Shown here: positions 35,944-44,823 of the stretch, in pieces
How positions within the stretch are numbered: the first letter of the stretch is position 1
Layout: every line of letters begins with the position of its first letter
Source of the DNA: Salinivirgaceae bacterium
GTDB taxonomy: Bacteria > Bacteroidota > Bacteroidia > Bacteroidales > SZUA-534
Length of the DNA: 64,000 nucleotides
Reading direction: 5' to 3'
NCBI GenBank assembly: GCA_017474765.1
Contig: JAFVGW010000013.1
Location: 30,890 to 94,889 of the forward strand
Program-made: the position numbers and the translations under genes
Notes under the pieces: generated by a model
Told to the model about the DNA's origin: nothing
What the model saw: only the letters and a program-made list of their open reading frames with translations
The model's database searches: none

Positions 35944-37047
35944 ATGAAAAAGTTTTTTAAGATTCTGACGCTGATTTTTGTGATTGTGCTTTTCATCGGG
36001 ACCATTGTGTTCCTGGCCAACAAAAACAAGAAGGCGCCTGTGGTTTACAACATTGAGAAGCCGCAGAAGACCAACATCATCAACAAGACAATGGCGACGG
36101 GCTCGATTGTGCCGCGCAAGGAGATTCAAATCAAGCCGCAGGTTTCGGGCATTGTGCAGGAAATCTACCTTGAGGCTGGCTCAATGGTGAAGGAGGGCGA
36201 GGTGATTGCCAAAGTGAAGATTATTCCTGACGTTCAATCGCTTAACTCGGCCGAATCGCAGGTGAAAATGCAAAAAATGAATCTCGACAACGAGACCATC
36301 AACTACAACCGCCAGAAGCAACTCTTTGAGCGCAAGGTTATCTCGGAGAGCGATTTTCAACAATCGGAACTGGCTTACAATCAGGCTGTTGAAAACTACA
36401 ACAACGCACAGAGCAACCTTGAAATCATCAAAGACGGCGTGAGCAAGAAGGCGCAGAACACCACCAACACGCTCATCCGCTCAACCATCAACGGAATGAT
36501 TATCGACGTGCCCATCCGCGAGGGCAACAGTGTGACGCAGTCGAACACCTTCAACGACGGCACCACCATTGCCGTGGTGGCCGATATGAGCGATATGATT
36601 TTCAAGGGCAAGATTGACGAGAGCGAGGTGGGCAAAATCCACGAAGGTATGAACCTTGACCTGACCGTCGGCGCCATCGTCGATACGCATTTCGACGCCA
36701 CGCTGGAGTACATCTCGCCAAAGGGCGTTGAGGAGAACGGCGCGGTGCAGTTCGAGATTAAGGCGAAGGTGAAACTGCGCGACGACCAGTTCATCCGCTC
36801 GGGCTACAGCGCCAACGCCGACATCATTCTCGACCGCCACGACAGCGTTATGGCCATCTCGGAGGGCCTGCTCTTCTTTGAGAACGACAGTTCGTTTGTG
36901 AACATCCTGGTGAGCGACTCAACGGAGACCGAACAACGCTTTGAGCGCCGCAATGTGGAAATCGGCCTGTCGGACGGCATCAACATCGAGATTAAAAACG
37001 GTCTCGACTGGGAGGACAAACTGAAGGGAAATGCGGTGATTAATTAG
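35944..37047 (+). CDS. Periplasmic adaptor of a tripartite efflux pump (HlyD/MacA type)
   Basis: A 367-residue membrane-fusion protein. An N-terminal membrane anchor (ILTLIFVIVLFIGTIVFLA) is followed by lipoyl half 1 (IQIKPQVSGIVQEIYLEAGS), a coiled-coil hairpin of about residues 100-150, lipoyl half 2 (GMIIDVPIREGNSV) and a beta-barrel region. ATG at 35944 is chosen because the 30 codons before it are not conserved and the membrane anchor starts there. A TolC homologue follows in the same direction, but the expected inner-membrane pump gene is missing. Confidence 0.85.
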   Translation: MKKFFKILTLIFVIVLFIGTIVFLANKNKKAPVVYNIEKPQKTNIINKTMATGSIVPRKEIQIKPQVSGIVQEIYLEAGSMVKEGEVIAKVKIIPDVQSLNSAESQVKMQKMNLDNETINYNRQKQLFERKVISESDFQQSELAYNQAVENYNNAQSNLEIIKDGVSKKAQNTTNTLIRSTINGMIIDVPIREGNSVTQSNTFNDGTTIAVVADMSDMIFKGKIDESEVGKIHEGMNLDLTVGAIVDTHFDATLEYISPKGVEENGAVQFEIKAKVKLRDDQFIRSGYSANADIILDRHDSVMAISEGLLFFENDSSFVNILVSDSTETEQRFERRNVEIGLSDGINIEIKNGLDWEDKLKGNAVIN

Positions 37048-37130
37048 GAGTTGGGATTTAGGAGTTAGGAATTAGAAATGAACAATGAATGAGGCACATA
37101 GGTGTAAACAGAATGGTGTTGGGTTTTAGT

Positions 37131-37182
37131 CCCGATAGCTATCGGGATTGGGCGTTGGTAGGGAAGCGATTCATCGCGTCAG
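37131..37182. repeat. Two palindromic repeats between adaptor and tolC
   Basis: CCCGATAGCTATCGGG (37131-37146) is a centre variant of the palindrome at 5390 and 16883. GGTAGGGAAGCGATTCATCG at 37157-37176 continues to GCGTC; the reverse complement of this second element is found inside a coding frame at 58585-58614. Confidence 0.75.
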
Positions 37183-37289
37183 TTCATCGGGTAGAATCGG
37201 GTGAAATCGGTTGAGAGAAATCCTTAAAATCAGTTAAATATGTGTCATTTGCGTTCAATTATTCAGAAATCAAAAATCGAAAATCAACA

Positions 37290-38609
37290 ATGAAAAAATT
37301 AGCAATATTGGTAGTGGCTGCAATGGCTGCAAACGCGGCTGCGGCTCAGGACGAGTGGACGCTGGAGCGCTGCATCAGTTACGCCATCGACAACAACATA
37401 ACCATCAAGCAGCAGCAGTTGAGCGTCGAGCAGCAGAAAAACTCGCACGAACAGACGCGCCTGAGCGTGCTGCCAAGCGTGAACGCGGGGTTGAGCCAGT
37501 CGTACTCGTTCGGTCAGTCGACAGGCAGCGACAACACCTTCGTCAATAACAACTCATCGTCGACATCGGGCCACATCTCGGCCAATATGACATTGTTCAA
37601 CGGTCTGTCGAAATACAACCAGATAAAAGTGAGCAAACTCAACTATGAAGCGGCTTTACAGAATCTGGAGCAGGCCAAGAACAACATGTCGCTGAACATC
37701 ACATCGGCCTACCTTGAGGTGCTGCTGAACAAGGAGTTGCTGGAAACGTCGCGCGAGCAACTAGAACTGACGCGCGAGCAGATTGAGACCAACCGCCAGC
37801 AGGTGGAGGCGGGAAAACTGGCCGCTGGCAAACTGCTTGAGACCGAGTCGCAGGCGGCGCAGGAGGAACTTGACGTGACCAACCGCGAGAACTCATTGCT
37901 GATTTCGAAAATCACTCTTCAACAACTGCTGGAACTGCCTGTTAACGAGAATTTTGACATAGTTGTACCTGATATTGATTTCGACCAGGTGGCAGCCACG
38001 CTGCTGTCGGTTGACACGGTTTATGAGCACGCAGTTGAGGAGCGGCCCGAGATTAAGAGCCGCGAGTTGGCCGTGGAGAGTGCCGACCGCCAGATTGCCG
38101 TGGCACGGGCTCAGCAGTATCCGTCGTTGAGCGCCAATGCGGGCTACAGCAACAGTTACTACAAAATGTCGGGAATAGATAACCCGTCGCTGAGCGACCA
38201 ACTCGACCTTCACGGCAGCAAGAGCATCGGACTGTCGCTGAACATACCTATTTTCAACGGCTGGCAGGCTCGCACAAGCGTGAAAAACAGCAAGTTGCAA
38301 TACCAAAACTCACAACTCGAACTGCAGCAGGCCAAAAACACACTTTTGAAAGAGATTCAGCAGGTGTATGTGAACGCGCAGGCCGCCCTGAAGCGCTACG
38401 AGTCGAGCCAGAAGGCCGTGAGCAGCGCCGACGAGTCGTTCCGCTATGTGAAAGAGAAATTCGATTTGGGCATTGTGACGCCGCTCGAGTTCAACGAAGC
38501 CAAAAACCGCCTTGCTCAGGCGCAGTCAACCTTCATCCAGGCCAAATACGAGTATCTGTTCCGAATGAAGATTCTGGATTTCTACTATGGTAGAGAGTTG
38601 AAGATTTAG
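37290..38609 (+). CDS. TolC-family outer-membrane efflux protein
   Basis: A 439-residue outer-membrane factor with signal peptide ending AAAAQ (about 20). The two TolC halves are visible as long coiled-coil helices (SAYLEVLLNKELLETSREQL; VYVNAQAALKRYESSQKAVS) and barrel segments (SVNAGLSQSYSFGQSTGS; SLSANAGYSNSYYKMSG). It forms the exit duct for the adaptor encoded 242 bp upstream. The ATG at 37290 is chosen at the signal peptide rather than 37242. Confidence 0.9.
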   Translation: MKKLAILVVAAMAANAAAAQDEWTLERCISYAIDNNITIKQQQLSVEQQKNSHEQTRLSVLPSVNAGLSQSYSFGQSTGSDNTFVNNNSSSTSGHISANMTLFNGLSKYNQIKVSKLNYEAALQNLEQAKNNMSLNITSAYLEVLLNKELLETSREQLELTREQIETNRQQVEAGKLAAGKLLETESQAAQEELDVTNRENSLLISKITLQQLLELPVNENFDIVVPDIDFDQVAATLLSVDTVYEHAVEERPEIKSRELAVESADRQIAVARAQQYPSLSANAGYSNSYYKMSGIDNPSLSDQLDLHGSKSIGLSLNIPIFNGWQARTSVKNSKLQYQNSQLELQQAKNTLLKEIQQVYVNAQAALKRYESSQKAVSSADESFRYVKEKFDLGIVTPLEFNEAKNRLAQAQSTFIQAKYEYLFRMKILDFYYGRELKI

Positions 38610-38708
38610 TTTTAAGTTTTGGAAGTAATAAGTTATAAGTTTTTAGTGGTATGCCCTTGCGGACAGAAATTGTAAGAAAATTAAGAACAAAATTGTTCAT
38701 AATCAGTT

Positions 38709-38776
38709 TCTAACCAAACTTATCCAAAACAACCCAAAATTGTATTTAGGTTAAATTCGGGTTCGTTTTGTTAGAG
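38709..38776. repeat. Short terminal-inverted-repeat element, copy A
   Basis: TCTAACCAAAC at the left end and GTTTTGTTAGAGA at the right end are near complements. The internal text (AACCCAAAATTG, AATTCGGGTTCG) is related to copies at 47246-47310 and (inverted) 58266-58300. It lies between convergent genes. Confidence 0.65.
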
Positions 38777-38861
38777 ATAAATAACTAAAAATATCTCGCA
38801 CAGCGACAACCTCAAACTCTCTGTGCTCTCCGTGTCCTCTGTTCCTCTGTGAGATACGAAA

Positions 38862-39167
38862 TCACTCCACCACATCAAACAGATGATTGAACCCCGTCAT
38901 TGCGAAGATGTTCTTCAGGTCGGGGGTGAGCCCCGTGATGCTGACGCGGCTGCCCTTGGGTTTGGCGTTCTTCAGCACACCAAGGAAAATGCGCAGACCG
39001 CTCGACGAGATATATTCGAGTTTCGAGCAGTCGAACACAATGTTCTGGCCGTTCAGGTCGTAGAGCGGCTGAAGTTCCTTTTCAGTTTCGGGTGCGGCGG
39101 CGGTGTCGAGCCTGCCTTCGAGAATGGCGGTGACGGTGCCGTCTTGCTGTTGGATTGATGTGTTCAT
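38862..39167 (-). CDS. STAS-domain protein (anti-sigma factor antagonist type)
   Basis: A 101-residue single-domain STAS protein. The core is FDCSKLEYISSSGLRIF, in which a Ser of ISSSGLR is at the position phosphorylated in SpoIIAA/RsbV-type antagonists. It starts 19 bp after the stop of an SLC13-type transporter and is probably co-transcribed. Together with the SpoIIE phosphatase at 45-47 kb and the STAS-kinase at 47-48.5 kb it could belong to a partner-switching pathway. Confidence 0.88.
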   Translation of the reverse strand: MNTSIQQQDGTVTAILEGRLDTAAAPETEKELQPLYDLNGQNIVFDCSKLEYISSSGLRIFLGVLKNAKPKGSRVSITGLTPDLKNIFAMTGFNHLFDVVE

Positions 39168-39186
39168 TTCAGTAATTTTTTATTTG

Positions 39187-40983
39187 TCAAATATACATTG
39201 GATACAAAAGATTTACAATGGCCAGCATCGCGACAAGCAGAACAATGTGAAGCCACACGCCCACACGTGCGAAATCGGAAAAGCGGAACGAGCCAGGGCC
39301 GAAGACAAGCATATTCTGAATGCTGCCGATGGGCGACGAGTAACTGAAGGTGACGCAGAGCATCAGCGATATGACAAACGGCATCGGGCTGCAGCCCAGC
39401 ATTTCGGCCTGACCGAACATCACGGGGAAGAAAATGGCGGCCGCGGCCACATCGCCTACAAATTCGGTCACAACCGACGCTATCAGGCACATCACGGCCA
39501 GTATCACGTATGGATTGGTGCCGAAAACATCGATAATGTTTTGTGCCAGAGCGCCCGAAATACCTGTTTTGGTTATGGCCGTTGAGAAGACCACTGTGGC
39601 GCCCAGAATGAGCAGAATGTCCCACTCAATGTATTTCACCACACTGTCGAACCGACAGCACTTGAAAATCATCATCAGGCCAGCAGCCAGCATTGTGGTG
39701 GCCATCAGCGGCATCACGTGGAACGACGAGAATATGAACATCAGCACCAGTATGGCGGCCGAAGTAATTGTTTTTGAGCCAATTTCGGGCACAAAATGCG
39801 AATCGAAGAAGGTCAGGCTGCGGTGGTTGTTGCGCTCGAGTTGGTCGTCGCTTTTTGCGGGACACTCAAGCAGTAGCGTGTCGCCTGCCTGAAGTGTTAT
39901 CTCGCGCGGCTGCCCGTCCACTCGCTGTCCCTGACGCGCCACGGCCACAAGCACCACATCGTTTTTCTGTTCAAAGTCGCACTGCGTCATCGATTGGCCG
40001 ATAAGGTCGCTGCCGAAAGTGATGTATGCGGTGCGCATCTTGCGGCTGGTGTCGATGTCGTTGATGCTCCACACGTGGTGGTCGGCGGCTGCAAGGCCGT
40101 GAGTGCGTTTGAGTTCAAGAATCTCGTTGATTTGGCCTGCGTAGATTAGTCGGTCGCCGCCCAGAATCCATTCGGTCTTGGGCACGGGCATTATCACTTC
40201 CTTGTCGAACCGCACAATCTCGACCAGCGAGCCACCCTTGACGTTGTATAGCCCCGCCTCCTCAACGGTGCTGCCCACGGCGGGGTTGTCGGTGGGCACA
40301 AGCAGTTCCACTGTGTAATCGCTGGTGGTCTCGAATGTATGCTCCGACGATTCGCGCTCTGGAATGAGCCGTTGAAGTGCTATCACCACGGCAGTGCCAA
40401 TGGCGGTGAGTATCAACCCTGGGACGAGCGGTTCAAAAATGTTCATTGTCTGCCCCGTCTGGTTCAGATAAAGGCCCGCAATCACAAGGTTCGACGAGTT
40501 GCCGAGCAGGGTGCACATTCCGCCCATCGCGGCAGCGTAACTCAAAGGCAGAAGCAGTTTCGACGGCGCAACACCAAGTTTGTGAGCCCAGAGTTTGACG
40601 GCATCGATAAGCAGCGCAACAATGTTCACCGAGTTCATCAAGGCCGAAAGCACGCTGGCGGGAATCATCAGTCGCAACAGTGCGCCCACGCGCGTTTTGG
40701 GCGTTCCAAGCACGTTTTTCGACAGCCAGTAGAGCACACCCGTGTGGATGAGCGCTGCAATAATGACAAAAAACGCCGCGTGAACCACCACTGGTTCCGA
40801 CCCGAAGCCCGCCATTCCTTCCTCTTCCGTCACAACGCCCGTGACGAGCAGCACCGTGAGCGCGCCCAGAAACACAACCTCCGCCCGTATGCGAGTCCGC
40901 GCCATAATGACGAAGATGCCCGCTATGGTGGCGATGGTTATCCACGCATATCCGTTCAAGCCAAGAAAGATGATGGTGTCCAT
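39187..40983 (-). CDS. SLC13-type permease with RCK C-terminal domains
   Basis: A 598-residue inner-membrane transporter of the DASS/CitM/ArsB class. About five N-terminal helices, two cytoplasmic TrkA-C (RCK_C) domains in the middle (about 210-380; GSTVEEAGLYNVKGGSLVEI; GSDLIGQSMTQCDFEQ) and about five C-terminal helices. The motif LLPLSYAAAMGGMCTLLGNSSN in helix 4 is the SLC13 substrate/Na signature. Members transport dicarboxylates, citrate or sulfate with sodium. The downstream STAS gene (19-bp gap) is unusual for this family. Confidence 0.9.
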   Translation of the reverse strand: MDTIIFLGLNGYAWITIATIAGIFVIMARTRIRAEVVFLGALTVLLVTGVVTEEEGMAGFGSEPVVVHAAFFVIIAALIHTGVLYWLSKNVLGTPKTRVGALLRLMIPASVLSALMNSVNIVALLIDAVKLWAHKLGVAPSKLLLPLSYAAAMGGMCTLLGNSSNLVIAGLYLNQTGQTMNIFEPLVPGLILTAIGTAVVIALQRLIPERESSEHTFETTSDYTVELLVPTDNPAVGSTVEEAGLYNVKGGSLVEIVRFDKEVIMPVPKTEWILGGDRLIYAGQINEILELKRTHGLAAADHHVWSINDIDTSRKMRTAYITFGSDLIGQSMTQCDFEQKNDVVLVAVARQGQRVDGQPREITLQAGDTLLLECPAKSDDQLERNNHRSLTFFDSHFVPEIGSKTITSAAILVLMFIFSSFHVMPLMATTMLAAGLMMIFKCCRFDSVVKYIEWDILLILGATVVFSTAITKTGISGALAQNIIDVFGTNPYVILAVMCLIASVVTEFVGDVAAAAIFFPVMFGQAEMLGCSPMPFVISLMLCVTFSYSSPIGSIQNMLVFGPGSFRFSDFARVGVWLHIVLLVAMLAIVNLLYPMYI

Positions 40984-41239
40984 TTTGCGTTTAGTAATGC
41001 GGCTACAAAGTAGTTAAAAATTTCGATTGCGTGTTTTTTGCTGCAAAGCGATATTTTTTGCTTGCCTAACGGTGTTTTGTTTTGAACACAGCAACAAAAA
41101 ATACACATTAGATTGATAAACACAAATTTATCATTCTTTTTTCGGCGGCAAAATAACTGTCAATGCAACAAAAAGTAAACTTAAAAGTTGTTTTTCTGCT
41201 TTATTCCATTTAAATTCGCATTCATAAAACAAATATGCT

Positions 41240-41788
41240 ATGATGACATTTGAAGATGTAAAGGATGACGGACGCTTGTGGGCGGTTCACTTTGATGGTG
41301 AGAATCTGAACGAACTGGACAGAGTTTTTAGCCAATGGAACGACGCTGGTTGGCTGTTGAAATTTTTCCGTGAGAATTTCAACGACCTTGTTTCATACTT
41401 CAAAATCACAAAGTTGGACGAAGCGGTGTACGACACTATGGCCGATAGCGACCAACTCGAATGTCTGATTTTGGACATATCGCCCGATGCCAATCTTGAT
41501 GAATTGTTCCGTCCGTTGGAAAATAGCCGTGCATCGGAAATGATGTTGAGCAAAGAAAAAGCGCGACTGCAAAGCCGCCCGAAACACGCAAGTTGGCTAC
41601 GCATTTATGCCATCAAACTCAATCCTGGCATATACGTGGTTACAGGCGGTGCCATCAAACTGACGCGTACAATGCAGGAACGCGAGCATACGCTCAAGGA
41701 ATTGGAAAAAATGGAAAAAGTGCGGCAGTATCTTGTGGCAAACGGCGTTATTGACGATGAAAGTTTTAATGATTTCATAAACAGTTGA
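41240..41788 (+). CDS. Putative toxin-like protein upstream of an XRE antitoxin
   Basis: A 182-residue soluble protein. The C-terminal half (SWLRIYAIKLNPGIYVVTGG; IKLTRTMQEREHTLKELEK) resembles the end of RelE/HigB or Gp49-like toxins, but the N-terminal extension of about 90 residues is not part of the usual 100-residue toxin. The XRE gene starts 2 bp after its stop, the toxin-first order of HigBA modules. Function is inferred from context and this weak similarity only. Confidence 0.6.
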   Translation: MMTFEDVKDDGRLWAVHFDGENLNELDRVFSQWNDAGWLLKFFRENFNDLVSYFKITKLDEAVYDTMADSDQLECLILDISPDANLDELFRPLENSRASEMMLSKEKARLQSRPKHASWLRIYAIKLNPGIYVVTGGAIKLTRTMQEREHTLKELEKMEKVRQYLVANGVIDDESFNDFINS

Positions 41789-41790
41789 CT

Positions 41791-42102
41791 ATGAAAACCG
41801 CAGAAGAACAAATATCATTTTTGAGAGAGCATTCGTCGGCCACTCCATCGAAATGGAAGGAAAAGGCTGAATGGCGCAGAGCGAATATGGACTGGATTCC
41901 TTATTCAAGGAAAATCGCCATTAAAACGGCTATGGCTATGGACGAGCAAGGCCTGACACAGAAACAATTAGCCGAACGAATGCACTGCTCGCCACAGTAC
42001 ATCTCGCGTTTGCTGAAAGGCGAAGAAAACCTTTCACTAGAAACCATCTGCAAACTAGAAAATGCTCTTAATGTGCAGATTATGCAGAAAGTTCTAGCGT
42101 AA
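41791..42102 (+). CDS. XRE-family antitoxin-like regulator
   Basis: A 103-residue DNA-binding protein. A helix-turn-helix is clear: GLTQKQLAERMHCSPQYISR (about 55-74), followed by LLKGEENLSLETICKLENAL. It is probably translationally coupled to the upstream toxin-like gene and may repress the operon. The ATG at 41791 is preferred to the TTG at 41785. Confidence 0.85.
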   Translation: MKTAEEQISFLREHSSATPSKWKEKAEWRRANMDWIPYSRKIAIKTAMAMDEQGLTQKQLAERMHCSPQYISRLLKGEENLSLETICKLENALNVQIMQKVLA

Positions 42103-42168
42103 AAATGCCAACATACACACAGATTCTTTTCTCTAACCGATTTTCGCAGATTTAAACCCGAATTTAAA

Positions 42169-42201
42169 CATACAGGGCTGCCTGCGTGGCAGCCCTGTAT
42201 G
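42169..42201. terminator. Strong hairpin between convergent genes
   Basis: A perfect 14-bp stem (CATACAGGGCTGCC, 42169-42182, with GGCAGCCCTGTATG, 42188-42201) with a 5-base loop. The T runs are weak, but it sits between two convergent stops, so it probably ends transcription on both strands. Confidence 0.7.
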
Positions 42202-42223
42202 TAAGTTTGCCGAATAAGGTTTT

Positions 42224-44473
42224 CTATTTTGGTGATAGCGGCTGCTTGGGCTTCTCCGTCTCATAATTTATTGGACAATATACGCAATTGCCAAGTCCAT
42301 CACTTTCCCATATCCACGCATCGGCGAACAAATGACCGTACAAACTTGAACGCCACTCGTTAATTGCGGCTTGAGCCTTCTGACGAGTAGAGAAGCAAGC
42401 ATAGCACACACGATAAACTGTCTTACCGTTTGATGTACATTTGTATATCCAACATTCCATTCCATCGGGACACGCAGAATTATATTTCTGTGAGTCTTCT
42501 AATGTATTATGGCTTCCCAACACAACATAATATACCTTTTGAGCCGAAGATTTTCCTGTTGTCACTCCGCCATTACTATTGGATTTGAACTTATCAGTTG
42601 CTCCCCAAACGACCTTATATTTATTTGGATTCCAATTGTTATCCCAATCATATGGTTCCGATTTCACTTGACAATATATTGCAGTTAGATTAATACAACT
42701 TCTAAATGCATCCCAACCAATTGTTTTAATTGTATTCGGAATGGCTATTGATTTCAAATCAATGCATTCCGCAAATGCACGCCCCTCGATGCCTACTACA
42801 GAGAATGTGTTACCCGCTGTTATTTTCGCTGGTATTACAATGTCTCCAGAATAATTTTTGTCATTTGAAACAACAGATACAGAGCTTTTATCAAGTACAC
42901 AGTACCTCAATTTACCTTTTTTTAGATATATGCCAGCATTATTGATTCGTGCCTCACTTTTAATGGTTACTGAAGACAAATTGTTGCAACCAGCAAAAGC
43001 ATCTGAACCAATACTATTTATAGAATTAGGTATTGTTACTGATGTTAGTTCTTCGCACCCGTTAAATGCGCCTCTGTTGATTTCTGTAACAATATACGTT
43101 TTTCCACCATTAGTTACAGTTTCAGGAATTATCATATTTCCCATAGGTTTTATGCAGTAGCCATACGTCTTGAATTCTCCAACTAAATTAGGATACCACA
43201 TTGGCATACATAAACTCACCGTGTTCGAATTGCGTATTTTGTAATACAATGTCTGTCCACTGCTGCATACTGCAGAAAAATCGCAGTATTGCTTTGGAGT
43301 CTCACCAAAATAATCATCTATGGATTTCTGCTTCTTATAATTTACGGTTACGGCTTCTTCATAAATCGGTTCTCTTGTTATTTCAAAAGGTGTTAACTTT
43401 TGACTTCCTAATTTCACAACCCCTAAACGTACTTTTGTACCCTTGGGGCCATCCAATTTTCCTTTTATAGCTGTATTTGTCATACCAACACCAGATATAG
43501 TTTCATCGTTAACGGTTATTATACAGTCTCCTTGTTTGAGACCTGCTTTTTCTGCAGGACTCCCAACATACAAATCTGTTACATAAACAGAATCGTTTGC
43601 TATGTTGAAAGTTATTCCAATGCCCTCAAATAATACTTTTGGAATAGGAGGATTAAAATCGGCAACTTTAATATCTGGACTAATTATTTCCACATCACCT
43701 GTAATGGTTTTTGCACGCACATACAACTCTGATTTGCGCATATCCTCTTCAAAATGTATTGAAAATTTAGTGTTAAACCAAGAACCATCGTAGTAATTAC
43801 ATTGCGGATTATTTCCGTGTGCTTCTGGTCCTTGAACAGTAAAAGACTCAAAAGATTTTTCTTTACCTTTATACGTCAGGATTGGTATCATCTCTACTTT
43901 TGCAGTTTCGTCCTGTAAATAATACCTAGGAAACTTAATATTCATTTCCAACTCAACATTACCGTCACGCAATTCGAAAATTTTTGGGGTATATTCCACT
44001 GATTCATCAAGCCTCGTTGGCCAAATAATAACATCGGCAACTTTATTATCTGGGCAAACTATTACTTTGTCGCCCTTAATAACTTTTACACGCACATACA
44101 ACTCCGAATTGCGCATATCTTCCTCAAAACGTATTGACGATTCATTTTTGAATCTAAATGTGCCTCCGTAGTAGTCGCATATAGGATTATCTTCTTGAAC
44201 CTTTTTCCCCTGAATGATATAAGGAGCAAAAGTCTTTTCTTTATCTTTATACTTCAGTATTGGTGTAATTTCCACTTTTGCTGTTGTATAAATAAAGGAT
44301 TTTGGAGGAAATGTAATACTTGATTCCATTATTTCAACGTACCCATTGCGAACACCTGGCCGAATTTCGTATCTTACATATGACATATACGAAGCCATTT
44401 TCTTTAGTCCACCTATTGCCCACGCTTGACTAACAAGCATTGCAGCAAACAAGACTGCTAAAACCCGTTTCAT
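42224..44473 (-). CDS. Secreted protein with duplicated domain, PDZ, BspA-LRR and SPOR domains
   Basis: A 749-residue exported protein. After a signal peptide (MKRVLAVLFAAMLVSQAWA) it has two homologous domains of about 120 residues (FEEDMRNSELYVRVKVIKG; FEEDMRKSELYVRAKTITG), a PDZ domain (about 281-365; GSPAEKAGLKQGDCIITVN), BspA/LRR_5 repeats (about 400-610) and a SPOR-like end (YYVVLGSHNTLEDSQKYN; about 640-720) expected to bind peptidoglycan. The combination is new to me. The ATG at 44473 is chosen; the longer frame to 44578 enters the RNA element upstream. Codons are A/T-rich. There is no T9SS sorting domain. Confidence 0.75.
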   Translation of the reverse strand: MKRVLAVLFAAMLVSQAWAIGGLKKMASYMSYVRYEIRPGVRNGYVEIMESSITFPPKSFIYTTAKVEITPILKYKDKEKTFAPYIIQGKKVQEDNPICDYYGGTFRFKNESSIRFEEDMRNSELYVRVKVIKGDKVIVCPDNKVADVIIWPTRLDESVEYTPKIFELRDGNVELEMNIKFPRYYLQDETAKVEMIPILTYKGKEKSFESFTVQGPEAHGNNPQCNYYDGSWFNTKFSIHFEEDMRKSELYVRAKTITGDVEIISPDIKVADFNPPIPKVLFEGIGITFNIANDSVYVTDLYVGSPAEKAGLKQGDCIITVNDETISGVGMTNTAIKGKLDGPKGTKVRLGVVKLGSQKLTPFEITREPIYEEAVTVNYKKQKSIDDYFGETPKQYCDFSAVCSSGQTLYYKIRNSNTVSLCMPMWYPNLVGEFKTYGYCIKPMGNMIIPETVTNGGKTYIVTEINRGAFNGCEELTSVTIPNSINSIGSDAFAGCNNLSSVTIKSEARINNAGIYLKKGKLRYCVLDKSSVSVVSNDKNYSGDIVIPAKITAGNTFSVVGIEGRAFAECIDLKSIAIPNTIKTIGWDAFRSCINLTAIYCQVKSEPYDWDNNWNPNKYKVVWGATDKFKSNSNGGVTTGKSSAQKVYYVVLGSHNTLEDSQKYNSACPDGMECWIYKCTSNGKTVYRVCYACFSTRQKAQAAINEWRSSLYGHLFADAWIWESDGLGNCVYCPINYETEKPKQPLSPK

Positions 44474-44546
44474 AGATTTATACACTGCATCCGTGTCGTG
44501 CGCAACCTCTATCCGCCGACTCCCCAATTGCGGTATGTCTATTAAT

Positions 44547-44816
44547 GAAAAACGTGGGATTCTGTTACTCGCTCCCACGATTCAGGGCTCTCGCATTGCC
44601 GCTACTTGTAAGATTGAGCAACGCGAATACCCACGCAAGAATATACTGATTGTTAAATCAATACACACTAACGCAGGCGTTCACAATTGCTTCCTCTTTA
44701 GCAAGTAGCTCAAAATTTGCGAGATTCTGAATCGCTAAAGGAAAACGTTAGTAAACGTCTTTCAATATGTCACATCTGCATTCCACTCATTTGCAGAGCA
44801 AAACGCAGAGCAAGAC
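44547..44816 (-). ncRNA. Structured non-coding RNA, copy 1
   Basis: On the minus strand a promoter box TACCTTTG (plus 44816-44823) starts a transcript of about 260 nt that ends in the terminator GTGGGA...TCCCAC plus a T run (plus 44547-44578). Inside, a stem pairs 44691-44702 with 44734-44745. TCGCATTGC and GCAACGCGA form a second helix. The element recurs at 63.7-64 kb with about 70-75% identity by eye and with compensatory changes. Homology continues past the terminator to 44512 (CCGC...GCGG hairpin). The function is unknown; the gene 74 bp downstream encodes the PDZ/SPOR protein. Confidence 0.7.
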
Positions 44817-44823
44817 AAAGGTA
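44816..44823 (-). promoter_or_regulatory. -7 promoter box of RNA copy 1
   Basis: TACCTTTG on the minus strand is an exact TAnnTTTG match at the 5' border of the repeated RNA element. Confidence 0.6.

Noticed and set aside
44512..44823. Template/variable repeat pair of a diversity-generating retroelement
   Set aside because: Differences between the two copies are not restricted to adenines and no reverse transcriptase gene is in the window.
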